Shown: positions 1 through 6,794 of the stretch, one piece after another | Layout: each line of letters starts with the position of its first letter | Numbering within the stretch: the stretch's first letter is position 1 | Assembly (NCBI GenBank): GCA_018660405.1 | Contig: JABJKL010000056.1 | Coordinates: 1-11,384 of the forward strand | DNA: 11,384 nucleotides | From: Pseudomonadota bacterium | Lineage (GTDB): Bacteria; Pseudomonadota; Gammaproteobacteria; Arenicellales; Arenicellaceae | Reading direction: 5' to 3' | Notes under the pieces: generated by a model | Told to the model about the DNA's origin: nothing | The model's database searches: none | The model's input: only the letters and a program-made list of their open reading frames with translations | Made by a program: the position numbers and the translations under genes

Positions 1-1269
1 AGAACTAAACCCATTCGAATCTAACAGCGTGGTCGCGTTTAGAAAAGTATCGGTCTGCACGATATAGCCACCTGCAATCCAGCGCAAAGGCTGGTCATCA
101 GGTGAAGTCAGGCGCAGTTCTTGACTGATCGCTTCGGAAAACCGCCACTGGGTGTTGACCTGAGTACGATCGGCAGTTCGAATCGGTTGTTCCCCGGTAG
201 CAATTTCATCAATTTTATCCCAGGATGTAGTCGACGTTAAGGTGCCAATATCGAGATCCCAATTCAGCTGAAGCGAAATATTATAAACACTACGCTCATC
301 GATACCGTCCAGATTACCCTGAGTACCGACTGTTTCGGGTTCAATATCGAAATTGCCGACGTTAGCCGCTTGACCCGGAACGAACAGCGCTGATGCGGTA
401 GGACCGCCGCGGACTGCGGTAGCACCGAAAGGATGAAAAGCCGGAAAAGCCCCAACAGCTACTCCGAGCGAAGGGCCACCGGGGGCGACTTCGTGAAAAA
501 TTGGCGCTGTATCGATAAATTGCAGAGCGCGGGTAGTATCATCGTCAAAGCTTAAACGTAAATCGGCTTCAAATGTATCCGATGCCTCCCAAATTAAACG
601 GGCACGGCCGGAGAAGTTTTCAGCCGCATCAGCATTATTTCCGGTCACCCTGTTCGGTCGAACACCGTCAGAATCACGGTACGACAAGGCAACACGACCG
701 TACAACGAATCTTCGACGAGCGGGCCGCTGATTCCGGCCTGAACTTTCCCGGCACTACCATTACCCACACCAGCACGAACAAAACCCTCTACTTCATCGC
801 CTGGCCGCTTGGTGGTAATGTTGATCGCACCGCCGAGTGAATTACGTCCATAGAGCGCTCCCTGCGGACCTTTAAGTACCTCGATCTGCTGCACGTCGAA
901 CAGTTCCTGCGACATCGAAACCGGCGAGGTCGACAACACGCCATCAACCACGATGGCGACCGACGGGTCGGTATTACGGAACTGGGTAACACCGCGAATG
1001 TTCACAAAAGTGAACGCTGACGCTTGTGTCTCGACCAGAAAAAAGTTCGGGATTAGATTAGCATAGTCGCGCATACTGGATATGCCGATGCTATCTATCA
1101 TACCTGCTGTAAAAGCCTGTACCGAAGCAGGAGTATCCTGCAGACTCTCGTCACGTTTACGGGCCGTTACGATAATTTCTTCCAGAAGCTGAGCCTGAAG
1201 CGGTGGAAATCCAATTGCCACAATTAGACTGGCGCTAAAAAGAAACCGACTGTATTTACTCATACACAT
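1..1269 (-). CDS. TonB-dependent outer-membrane receptor, N-terminal part (3' end outside window)
   Basis: Active-transport receptor of the outer membrane, driven by TonB/ExbBD; substrate unknown. The open frame runs off the left edge after 423 residues; complete members are usually 700-900. A signal peptide (about residues 1-26, ending LQAQ) is followed directly by a TonB box, EEIIVTA (30-36), and by the plug domain with GPQGALYGRN (134-143) and GGAINI, classic for the family. After about residue 160 come alternating beta strands of the barrel. Start choice: two in-frame ATGs, at 1269 and 1263; AAGGAGGG at 1277-1284 lies 8 bases before the first and 14 before the second, so the first (MCMSKYSR) is preferred. 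It is on the same strand as the OsmC-like, propeller and TRAP genes but separated by about 400 bases, so it probably has its own promoter. The family call is near certain; the ligand cannot be told. Confidence 0.95.
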   Translation of the reverse strand, partial: MCMSKYSRFLFSASLIVAIGFPPLQAQLLEEIIVTARKRDESLQDTPASVQAFTAGMIDSIGISSMRDYANLIPNFFLVETQASAFTFVNIRGVTQFRNTDPSVAIVVDGVLSTSPVSMSQELFDVQQIEVLKGPQGALYGRNSLGGAINITTKRPGDEVEGFVRAGVGNGSAGKVQAGISGPLVEDSLYGRVALSYRDSDGVRPNRVTGNNADAAENFSGRARLIWEASDTFEADLRLSFDDDTTRALQFIDTAPIFHEVAPGGPSLGVAVGAFPAFHPFGATAVRGGPTASALFVPGQAANVGNFDIEPETVGTQGNLDGIDERSVYNISLQLNWDLDIGTLTSTTSWDKIDEIATGEQPIRTADRTQVNTQWRFSEAISQELRLTSPDDQPLRWIAGGYIVQTDTFLNATTLLDSNGFSS

Positions 1270-1674
1270 TAACTATCCCTCCTTTATTAGGGTAATTGAT
1301 TGTTTCTCCCTATCTATCTGTAAAATTGGACTTCTATGGACCTGGATTGCTATAAATCTTATATGTTTACTGAACCAAGTCTATACAAGGCATCGATAAT
1401 CGACCGGAGACATCCTTCAAACCTTTCATAGTAATTTTTAGGGGATACAAACGGTTGCGGTCCCTTGGTCAGTCCATCCCGGACTAACGGCTGCAGGTGT
1501 TACACAAATTCACCCGCGAAATGCGGACAAACCACACTAGCCACATCATGAGCGCCTTGCTGAATACACTCCTTTCCTATGCAGGGTCAAAAACCGAGGC
1601 GGCCCAGGCGGGTTTACTTCACTTATGCCGGGCATAGATTAAGCGCAAGTTTCAGATCCTATATATCTATCCAC
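1270..1674. other. Non-coding stretch between the receptor and OsmC-like genes
   Basis: About 400 bases with no convincing coding frame on either strand. It should hold the promoter of the TonB receptor; the best -10-like hexamer on the minus strand is TATAAG (1363-1358), but no good -35 lies at normal spacing, so no promoter is called. A small hairpin AGTCC/GGACT lies near 1471-1485 and an odd perfect palindrome at 1624-1636. GC-rich sequence near 1595-1612 does not form a convincing terminator for the OsmC-like gene. Confidence 0.6.
1624..1636. repeat. 13-base perfect palindrome TATGCCGGGCATA
   Basis: TATGCC and GGCATA flank a single G. The loop is too small for an RNA hairpin, so if it works at all it would be as a protein-binding site. 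It lies about 40 bases beyond the stop of the OsmC-like gene and about 355 bases upstream of the TonB receptor. Function is unknown. Confidence 0.3.
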
Positions 1675-2152
1675 TTACTCTTCTACCCAAAGCCGGTGAG
1701 CAATCTCATTTGCCTGCCCCAAAGTAGCTTCCAGAAAACAATCTTTTCTCGCGGCGTCAACGAGTCGTTTAACATCGTCCAATGATGCTTCACTGTCTAT
1801 ATCAATATCCAGATCAAAACCAATGGGCTCGCCAACATAGGGGTAATTCCCGACCTGTTCTGCGCGCCAGCGCAGACTCGCAAAAATTTCCACACTCGCG
1901 ACCGGAATCCTGAGCCGTTTGGCAAACGCTCTGATCTGGGTCATTAGACAAGCCACCAAGGCCCGGTGAATAAAGCCAGCGGGCGGTGCAGAGTTATCAC
2001 CTCCGTGTATCTTGCCCTCATCGGTTGCGAGTGAGAATTTTTCCTTTTGTTGTAACGAACTCTACGTCAATATCGCAACGGAGCTCGCCGCTGGAACAGG
2101 CAGTTCCCTCAAAGACAATGTCGAAAGTCTTTACATCTGTTGTGCCCGGCAA
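1675..2152 (-). pseudogene. OsmC-family protein, frameshifted
   Basis: OsmC/Ohr-family proteins are small cytoplasmic homodimers; many are thiol peroxidases, others have no known role. The downstream half (2040-1675) reads in one frame and contains FSLATDEGKIHGG, SAPPAGFIHRALVAC, and near the end KDCFLEATL, matching the two conserved cysteine regions of the family. The upstream half (2152-2041) reads in another frame: FDIVFEGTA, CDIDVEFVTTKGK, the usual N-terminal strands. Dropping one A from the A5 run (T5 on the plus strand, 2038-2042) joins the halves into about 158 residues, a normal length for the family. The likely start is TTG at 2152 with AAGAAGGG 6 bases upstream, since a stop codon just precedes it. 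It follows the propeller gene by 46 bases. The break may be a true inactivating mutation or an indel error in the sequence. Confidence 0.75.
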
Positions 2153-2198
2153 ATTTTACCCTTCTTGATTCACCTCACCAAACCCTGATGAACCCGCA

Positions 2199-3473
2199 TC
2201 ATTCTTGCCAAGCCGAATACGCCGACTTGCCGATCAAAAAGTCCGGATTCGCGCCTTGTCGAGGACGAAATTTTTGCGCGCGGCCCGCCCAAACCTCGGC
2301 GACGTACAGATTGCCTTCTTGATCCACACTCATTTGGTGCACGCCCCAGAGTTGTCCAGGGAATGTTCCGAACCCGCCCCAATGGTAGAGCATCTTTCCA
2401 TTGAGATCATACTTGTAGATCTTGTAGTTTTCGTGACCATCGGACATCCAGAGATGCTGGTCGGCCGTAATGAGAATGTCGTATGTCGCACCGACATCGC
2501 CCAGATACCATTGGTTAAGAAACTGGCCATTCTCGTCGAAGATCTGAATTCGGCGATTGGTGCGATCCACCACATACACGCGTCGTTGGTCATCGATGGC
2601 GATGCCATGCACAGTATTAAAGTAATTTGGGCGCTTTTCGTTTGGGGGAGTACCTTTTTCACCCCATTCCATCAGGTAATTGCCATCCTTATCAAACTTC
2701 ACAACTCGTGTGCCGGTATATCCGTCTGACACGAAGAACGTGCCGTCGGGTAGCCAGGCGATGTCCGTTTGCCGGGAAAAGTGCGTACTATCAGCACCCC
2801 TCTCTCCCGGAGTACCGATTGTCTGTAATAATTCCTTACCATCGTTGCTGAAAACAAAGATTGCGCTTGCTCCGTCGTCGACTATCCAAACCCGTTTTTC
2901 CGGATCATAAGGACTGATCCGTACTTTATGCGGCCGCACGAGTGTTTGGTCCCACTGCGTCCATTCCTCAATGATCTCCCCTTCCCCATTTACCACGTAC
3001 ACAAGGTGTTCCCAGCGATAATCCTCGCCCAGGACTCCGTCGAAGGGAACATCTGGCTCGCCTGGACTACCCAGGGGATCGACCGAAGCGTTCCTTTGAA
3101 ACAGGCCTTTCACAGGAGCACTGAGGCGAACCGCGCCATGTGTACCCTCCACCTCAATGACCTCACTCGGCTCTTCGATCTGCTGCATAACGGGAGATAA
3201 CGGGTTCAATGCTCTTAACTCGCCGCGCTGAAGAATGAAGATTCGGTCTGGGTTCTGGGCGAAAATCCCCTGCGTCGATCCCCACGTCCAACCTTCATGC
3301 CCAGGCCAGGTGGACATGGGTTTCGGCCAGCCGGGGACAACTTCATAAGCGCCACTTACCTGCTGGTCACTCACATTAACCGACGACTCTTGCGCGTGGG
3401 CTACTATCGCCGCACCCGTGACCAACATCAATAAAGCTGCTTTTATCATGCTCATAATAATTTGCTTGTACAT
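2199..3473 (-). CDS. Secreted NHL-repeat beta-propeller, peptidyl-alpha-hydroxyglycine amidating lyase (PAL)-like
   Basis: A 424-residue periplasmic propeller. A signal peptide (about 1-27, ending AHA) precedes repeated NHL blades with D-G-N-hydrophobic-Y-V-x-D patterns. It resembles animal PAL, which splits peptidyl-hydroxyglycine into an amidated peptide and glyoxylate using zinc. FVSDGYTGTR (Y252) matches the catalytic-tyrosine segment, and three histidines in equivalent blade positions, H182 (RPHKV), H289 (TVHGI) and H379 (GVHQM), have almost the spacing of the PAL zinc ligands. R127 is a tentative match to the catalytic arginine. Q380 replaces the aspartate that follows the third zinc histidine. 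Start: an in-frame TTG at 3488 exists, but ATG at 3473 has GAGAGG 7 bases upstream, and that site overlaps the stop of the TRAP gene, suggesting translational coupling. Real substrate unknown; a non-enzymatic NHL scaffold is the alternative. Confidence 0.85.
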   Translation of the reverse strand: MYKQIIMSMIKAALLMLVTGAAIVAHAQESSVNVSDQQVSGAYEVVPGWPKPMSTWPGHEGWTWGSTQGIFAQNPDRIFILQRGELRALNPLSPVMQQIEEPSEVIEVEGTHGAVRLSAPVKGLFQRNASVDPLGSPGEPDVPFDGVLGEDYRWEHLVYVVNGEGEIIEEWTQWDQTLVRPHKVRISPYDPEKRVWIVDDGASAIFVFSNDGKELLQTIGTPGERGADSTHFSRQTDIAWLPDGTFFVSDGYTGTRVVKFDKDGNYLMEWGEKGTPPNEKRPNYFNTVHGIAIDDQRRVYVVDRTNRRIQIFDENGQFLNQWYLGDVGATYDILITADQHLWMSDGHENYKIYKYDLNGKMLYHWGGFGTFPGQLWGVHQMSVDQEGNLYVAEVWAGRAQKFRPRQGANPDFLIGKSAYSAWQE

Positions 3474-3484
3474 AATCAAACCTC

Positions 3485-4570
3485 TCAATCTATTACATAA
3501 TTAACGGGCCACTGATAGCCGCTTTTTTCGACCTCTTCAATGTAGCTGCGGATGATTTCTGATCCAGGCATATTGCGCTCATTAGCATCCTGGGCCATCT
3601 CATTTGGAAAATCCGTCAATGAATTCCCCCAATCTACCCGAACATTTTCCGGCAACTCACGGATGATCGCGCCCGTATTTCTTAAGTTTTCCAAGCCACC
3701 CAGCTGACCGGCTTCCAATGCCTGGGCGGAGACTTTTTCAAAATCCTGTGAGACTTCCAGAATGATTCTTTGCACCTCTTCTGGCAATCTTTGCAACGAT
3801 TCAGTATTCATCGTCATGATAACTGCACCACCCATCGCGCCAAAGCCAATCAAAGTATAGTGCGGTGCGGGCTCATGGAATTTATAACTGTAATAAGCGG
3901 AAGGAAACATAAGCCAGCCATCATATACACCCGTTTGCATTGCCAAATAGCCGTCCGGCAAGGCGGACTGCACGGGAACCACACCGGCGTATTCAAGCCA
4001 CGGCAGGTTCGGTCCGGCACCGCCGATCTTGACGCCCCTCAGGTCATCGATACTGTCCCAGGGGTCGGTGGTACCTAAATGGTAATTATCCCAGCCATTT
4101 ATTGCCAGAAGTTGCTGATCATAGAGATCTGTTAACTGGTCAGTCAACCAGGGATGTTTTTCATAAACAATTCGTGCAATCTTCATTGCCTGTACCGAAT
4201 CCTGTGGTCCGAACGGCACATAGTAGGAGAAATTATGTAGAAAAAGTTTTGCCGGTTCGAAGCACACGCAATAAGCACCAATATCGAGAATACCGTTTTG
4301 CACCGCTTCAAGCACCTCCGCTACCTGGGCGATAGAACCGCCATAACCTTCGACAAAATTAATTGTATAATCGGTTTCCGCTTCTACACGGCGCGTCACT
4401 TCTGGCACGAAATAATCACGCATCTGAGTGGCATACACTGAAGGCCCCGCCGGATGACCAGCGCCAATTCGTAATGTTAATGAATTTGACTCCGAACAAC
4501 CATTCAGGGCAATTGTCCCCATCAAGGCTGCTATCAGGGCCACTGGTTTTAACAGGCCGTTACGCGTCAT
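3485..4570 (-). CDS. TRAP transporter solute-binding protein, DctP type, probable lipoprotein
   Basis: Captures a small organic solute in the periplasm for a TRAP transporter. It has 361 residues, a little longer than the usual 320-340. The N-terminus is a signal peptide ending in a lipobox-like LNGC (C25), so it may be lipid-anchored; Asn at -2 is not ideal. The DctP core follows: IGAGHPAG at the first strand, then LRGVKIGGAG (about 178-187) and GYLAMQTGVYDGW, the family's central motif. In characterised members the K-x-R of the central strand supplies the arginine that binds the ligand carboxylate; here G183 stands in its place, which suggests a different binding mode. ATG is preceded by AAGGAG at 6 bases. 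It is first of a tight set with the propeller gene (11-base gap). No DctQ or DctM membrane subunits are in the window. Confidence 0.92.
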   Translation of the reverse strand: MTRNGLLKPVALIAALMGTIALNGCSESNSLTLRIGAGHPAGPSVYATQMRDYFVPEVTRRVEAETDYTINFVEGYGGSIAQVAEVLEAVQNGILDIGAYCVCFEPAKLFLHNFSYYVPFGPQDSVQAMKIARIVYEKHPWLTDQLTDLYDQQLLAINGWDNYHLGTTDPWDSIDDLRGVKIGGAGPNLPWLEYAGVVPVQSALPDGYLAMQTGVYDGWLMFPSAYYSYKFHEPAPHYTLIGFGAMGGAVIMTMNTESLQRLPEEVQRIILEVSQDFEKVSAQALEAGQLGGLENLRNTGAIIRELPENVRVDWGNSLTDFPNEMAQDANERNMPGSEIIRSYIEEVEKSGYQWPVNYVID

Positions 4571-4664
4571 TACTCACTCCTTATACCGTTAAAAATATTA
4601 TGCAGCTTCCATTCCAATCGCTGTCCCTTTTATTTAGCGCAGGCATTGTTACATCGGTATAGTT

Positions 4665-4692
4665 TGAATGCAAAGGCAGTATTATGAATGCA
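4665..4692. repeat. Direct repeat TGAATGCA, 20-base period, candidate regulator site
   Basis: Two exact copies of TGAATGCA start at 4665 and 4685, 20 bases (about two helical turns) apart and on the same face of the DNA. The second copy overlaps the place where the -35 box of the extended -10 promoter would be, where no good -35 sequence is present. That arrangement fits an activator that contacts polymerase, though it could also be chance. It lies in the shared control region, so it might govern both directions. Confidence 0.4.
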
Positions 4693-4704
4693 TCACAGGC
4701 TCGC

Positions 4705-4713
4705 TGCTATAAT
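4705..4713 (+). promoter_or_regulatory. Extended -10 promoter TGCTATAAT
   Basis: TATAAT at 4708-4713 is a perfect sigma-70 -10 box, and TG one base before it makes it an extended -10. The -35 place at 17-base spacing (4685-4690, TGAATG) is poor, which extended -10 promoters tolerate. A start near 4720 would give a leader of about 70 bases before the deiodinase-like ATG at 4790. Confidence 0.6.
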
Positions 4714-4789
4714 CAAGCCTAAAAACCGGTCAGCATGGAAAGCAACTTAATTAATCGCCTTGCGACCCAGAATTAACAGGACTATCCAT

Positions 4790-5524
4790 ATGAGTAAAAA
4801 CAAGCGAAGTTTCCCCTACCTCAACCCGCGTTTTAAGGTGAAACACTACGATTGGGACGTTTTTGTCGGCCCCGCAGCGGGTGATTCCGCGGTGGATTTT
4901 ACGGCTATTGATTTTGAGGGCAACCAATACAAGCTTTCTGATTTTCGAGGCAAATGGGTAGTGCTGGAAACAGGGTCTTCGACCTGTTCGCAATACACGA
5001 AAAATATTGACCTGATGAGGGACATCAGGGGTGAATTTCCGGATGTAGAATTTCTACTTATCTATGTACGTGAGGCCCACCCCGGCGAACGCTTACCACA
5101 ACACAAGCGTTTTGAGGACAAGCTAAATGCGGCAAAAATATTGCCGGTAAAATATAACGAAAATCGCAAAATATTGATCGACACTCTCGAGGGTGATATG
5201 CACCGCGCCTACGGTGCCATGCCGAACGTAGTCTATGTCATCAACCCTGAAGGGTTTGTGCATTATCGCTGTGACTGGACACATATTGATGGGCTGAGAA
5301 AAGCGTTAAACGAACGTGGCCACTTTCACACGATCGAACACGCCAAGCTAAAAGAGATTAGTGCCAGCCGCAGTATCTGGATGGCTTTAAGTACAATGTG
5401 GACCGGAGGCATTCTGGCACTTTGGGACTTTATTGTCGCAACGCCCGGCTTGTACCGCCACCACAAATTGATTGATGCGTATTACGACAAGCACGGTAAA
5501 TTTAAACAGCAATCAAACGATTAA
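4790..5524 (+). CDS. Iodothyronine deiodinase-like thioredoxin-fold protein
   Basis: A 244-residue redoxin of the deiodinase superfamily. Animal deiodinases use a selenocysteine in the place held here by C66 (ETGSSTCSQY, codon TGT); bacterial relatives mostly have no proven activity. Further family marks are IYVREAHPGE (about 91-100), with the Glu and His of the EAHP motif at 95 and 97, and YGAMPNVVYVINPEG (141-155), where P145 is the expected cis-proline. Only two cysteines are present, C66 and C161 (YRCDW), so they could form a disulfide. There is no signal peptide; a hydrophobic stretch near 195-215 may be amphipathic or membrane-touching. Start: a TTG at 4760 is in frame, but ATG at 4790 has AGGA 8 bases upstream. 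It diverges from the TRAP gene and precedes two dehydrogenases. Peroxiredoxin-like or reductive dehalogenating activity are both possible; neither is shown. Confidence 0.82.
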   Translation: MSKNKRSFPYLNPRFKVKHYDWDVFVGPAAGDSAVDFTAIDFEGNQYKLSDFRGKWVVLETGSSTCSQYTKNIDLMRDIRGEFPDVEFLLIYVREAHPGERLPQHKRFEDKLNAAKILPVKYNENRKILIDTLEGDMHRAYGAMPNVVYVINPEGFVHYRCDWTHIDGLRKALNERGHFHTIEHAKLKEISASRSIWMALSTMWTGGILALWDFIVATPGLYRHHKLIDAYYDKHGKFKQQSND

Positions 5525-5581
5525 ATCAAAGTAGTGCAAGTCATACCCGGTCTTAATTTACTATACCTAATCCCCTAACGG

Positions 5582-5614
5582 CTAATTTTTCTAATACCCT
5601 AATTTTTCTAATAC
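5582..5614. repeat. Tandem repeat, two exact 16-base copies with 17-base period
   Basis: CTAATTTTTCTAATAC occurs at 5582-5597 and again at 5599-5614 with one C between. Each copy itself contains CTAAT twice, so the region reads as four spaced CTAAT blocks; a similar CCTAA also precedes at about 5567-5577. It is AT-rich and may bind a regulator or be a replication-slippage product. Confidence 0.7.
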
Positions 5615-5639
5615 ATAGGCATCACCGGTTGCTCACATA

Positions 5640-5649
5640 TTGTATACTG
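5640..5649. promoter_or_regulatory. Candidate operator/-10 element TTGTATACTG
   Basis: The GTATAC core (5642-5647) with TTG before it resembles half-conserved sites of GntR/FadR-type regulators (TTGTATACAA-like). The overlapping TATACT (5643-5648) matches five of six -10 bases, but no good -35 lies 16-18 bases upstream. Offered only as a candidate; it sits about 160 bases before the dehydrogenase start. Confidence 0.25.
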
Positions 5650-5808
5650 TGGTCACCGGTCTCGCGTACGACAAACAGACGCGGGGACTACGCAGTAATA
5701 TCACGATTTTTTTAATACACCATACCGATTAATAACGCGTCCAACCGGCGCGTAATGACACTGTGCGCTTTCGCTCACAGACTTCACGATAATTTGAGGA
5801 CTTACAAA

Positions 5809-6777
5809 TTGACTAACAAATTAATTGCCGTTGCTGATTCGGTGTTTGCCAATCTGCAACCCACTGAAAAAGTTTTGTCCAGTCTGAACGCAACAGTTCA
5901 ACTTGCCGAACAAGCAACTCCGGAAGCGATATTGGATGTCGCCCGCGAAGCCGATGGCCTGATGGTCACCTATGCCAACATCAGCAAGGAAATCATTGAG
6001 GGTATGGAGCGCTGCAAAGTCATTGGCCGGTTCGGCATCGGCGTCGACAATATCGATCTGGACGCGGCGACGAAAGCAGGCATACAAGTCTGCTACGTTC
6101 CCGATTACTGTTTAGATGAAGTTTCGGATCATGCGATGACCTTGCTTGTCAGCCTTGCTCGCAAAATTGTTTACAGCAATACGCTGGTTCAAGCGGGTCG
6201 CTGGGAAGCGAAAGCCATTGCACCGGTATATCGATTACGTGGTCGCACTCTGGGGCTGGTCGGTTTGGGGCAGATACCCCAGTCGATGGTGCCCAAAGCA
6301 CAAGCCTTCGGTTTGAATGTGATTGCCTCGGATCCTTTCGTACCAACAGATGTTGCTGAAAAACTCGGCGTGCAACTGGTTGACTTCAATACATTACTTG
6401 AGCGTTCGGATTATGTTTCGGTTCACGCGCCATTGACCGACGAAACCCACAATTTGTTTAACAAAGACGCGTTTGGGCGCATGAAGTCGGAAGCGTTGTT
6501 AATCAACACCGCCCGTGGCCCGCTGGTGGATGATCAAGCACTGGCAGAAGCGTTGGATGATGGACAAATCGGTGGTGCGGCGCTCGACGTGGTACCGGTT
6601 GAACCGATACCGTCCGATTCCCCCTTGTTGAACCGCGACGATGTCATAATAACGCCGCACACAGCATTTTATTCTGTCGACGCACTGGTTGATCTGCAAA
6701 CCAAGGCAGCACAAGATGTCGTGCATGTATTGAACGGAGAAACACCCAAGTACCCGGTAAACAAACTGGACGCGTAA
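5809..6777 (+). CDS. D-isomer-specific 2-hydroxyacid dehydrogenase
   Basis: A 322-residue cytoplasmic NAD-dependent enzyme interconverting a 2-oxoacid and a D-2-hydroxyacid; the substrate (for example glyoxylate, hydroxypyruvate or phosphoglycerate) is not decidable. It has the catalytic domain with RFGIGVDNID (74-83), the CtBP/PGDH-like DEVSDHAM segment, a nucleotide-binding GLGQIP (152-157) in which the usual third glycine is proline, D175 after the second strand favouring NAD over NADP, and the catalytic set R236 (TARGP), E265 (VEPIP) and H284 (TPHTAF). No ACT domain is present, so it is not the long feedback-regulated SerA form. Start: TTG at 5809 has GAGGA 8 bases upstream and gives a normal N-terminus; the ATG at 5755 adds 18 unlike residues and lacks a ribosome site. 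Only 17 bases separate it from the next gene: an operon. Confidence 0.9.
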   Translation: MTNKLIAVADSVFANLQPTEKVLSSLNATVQLAEQATPEAILDVAREADGLMVTYANISKEIIEGMERCKVIGRFGIGVDNIDLDAATKAGIQVCYVPDYCLDEVSDHAMTLLVSLARKIVYSNTLVQAGRWEAKAIAPVYRLRGRTLGLVGLGQIPQSMVPKAQAFGLNVIASDPFVPTDVAEKLGVQLVDFNTLLERSDYVSVHAPLTDETHNLFNKDAFGRMKSEALLINTARGPLVDDQALAEALDDGQIGGAALDVVPVEPIPSDSPLLNRDDVIITPHTAFYSVDALVDLQTKAAQDVVHVLNGETPKYPVNKLDA

Positions 6778-6794
6778 CATAAGGAGCAATACTA

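Larger units (their letters stand above)
4571..4789. other. Divergent intergenic control region
   Basis: 219 bases between the minus-strand TRAP gene and the plus-strand deiodinase-like gene. It must hold promoters for both directions. The plus-strand promoter is clear (see the extended -10 entry). For the minus strand only weak candidates are seen (a CATAAT on the minus strand near 4679-4684 without a good -35). An 8-base direct repeat, TGAATGCA, lies at 4665-4672 and 4685-4692. Confidence 0.6.
5525..5808. other. Intergenic region with tandem repeat and candidate promoter elements
   Basis: 284 bases between the deiodinase-like gene and the hydroxyacid dehydrogenase. It contains a 16-base tandem repeat (5582-5614), a GTATAC palindrome overlapping a TATACT -10-like hexamer (5642-5648), and an imperfect 7-base hairpin CTCGCGT/ACGCGGG at 5661-5685 that would fall in the leader if transcription starts near 5655. 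A run of seven T at 5707-5713 has no convincing hairpin before it. The gap and these elements suggest the dehydrogenase pair has its own promoter. Confidence 0.5.

Noticed and set aside
1579..1785. Plus-strand open frame of 68 codons
   Set aside because: It overlaps the 3' end of the OsmC-like gene, whose conserved second cysteine motif is read on the other strand; no ribosome site or recognisable domain.
2170..2202. Ten-codon frame starting ATGATG, overlapping the stop of the propeller gene
   Set aside because: It was considered as the start of the OsmC-like gene, but it ends in TGA in a frame that does not lead into the conserved N-terminal strands; the TTG at 2152 with AAGAAGGG fits better.
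2205..2729. Long open frame on the plus strand opposite the propeller gene
   Set aside because: It lies wholly within the strongly supported propeller gene, has no family features and no ribosome site; it is an antisense shadow.
4985..4987. Possible selenocysteine at the deiodinase active site
   Set aside because: The codon is TGT (cysteine), not TGA, so no selenocysteine insertion is needed.
5707..5713. Run of seven T as a rho-independent terminator for the deiodinase-like gene
   Set aside because: No GC-rich hairpin lies immediately before it, and it is about 180 bases past the stop codon.
5755..5808. ATG at 5755 as start of the hydroxyacid dehydrogenase
   Set aside because: No ribosome site precedes it and the extra 18 residues do not look like the family's N-terminus; TTG at 5809 has GAGGA at ideal distance.
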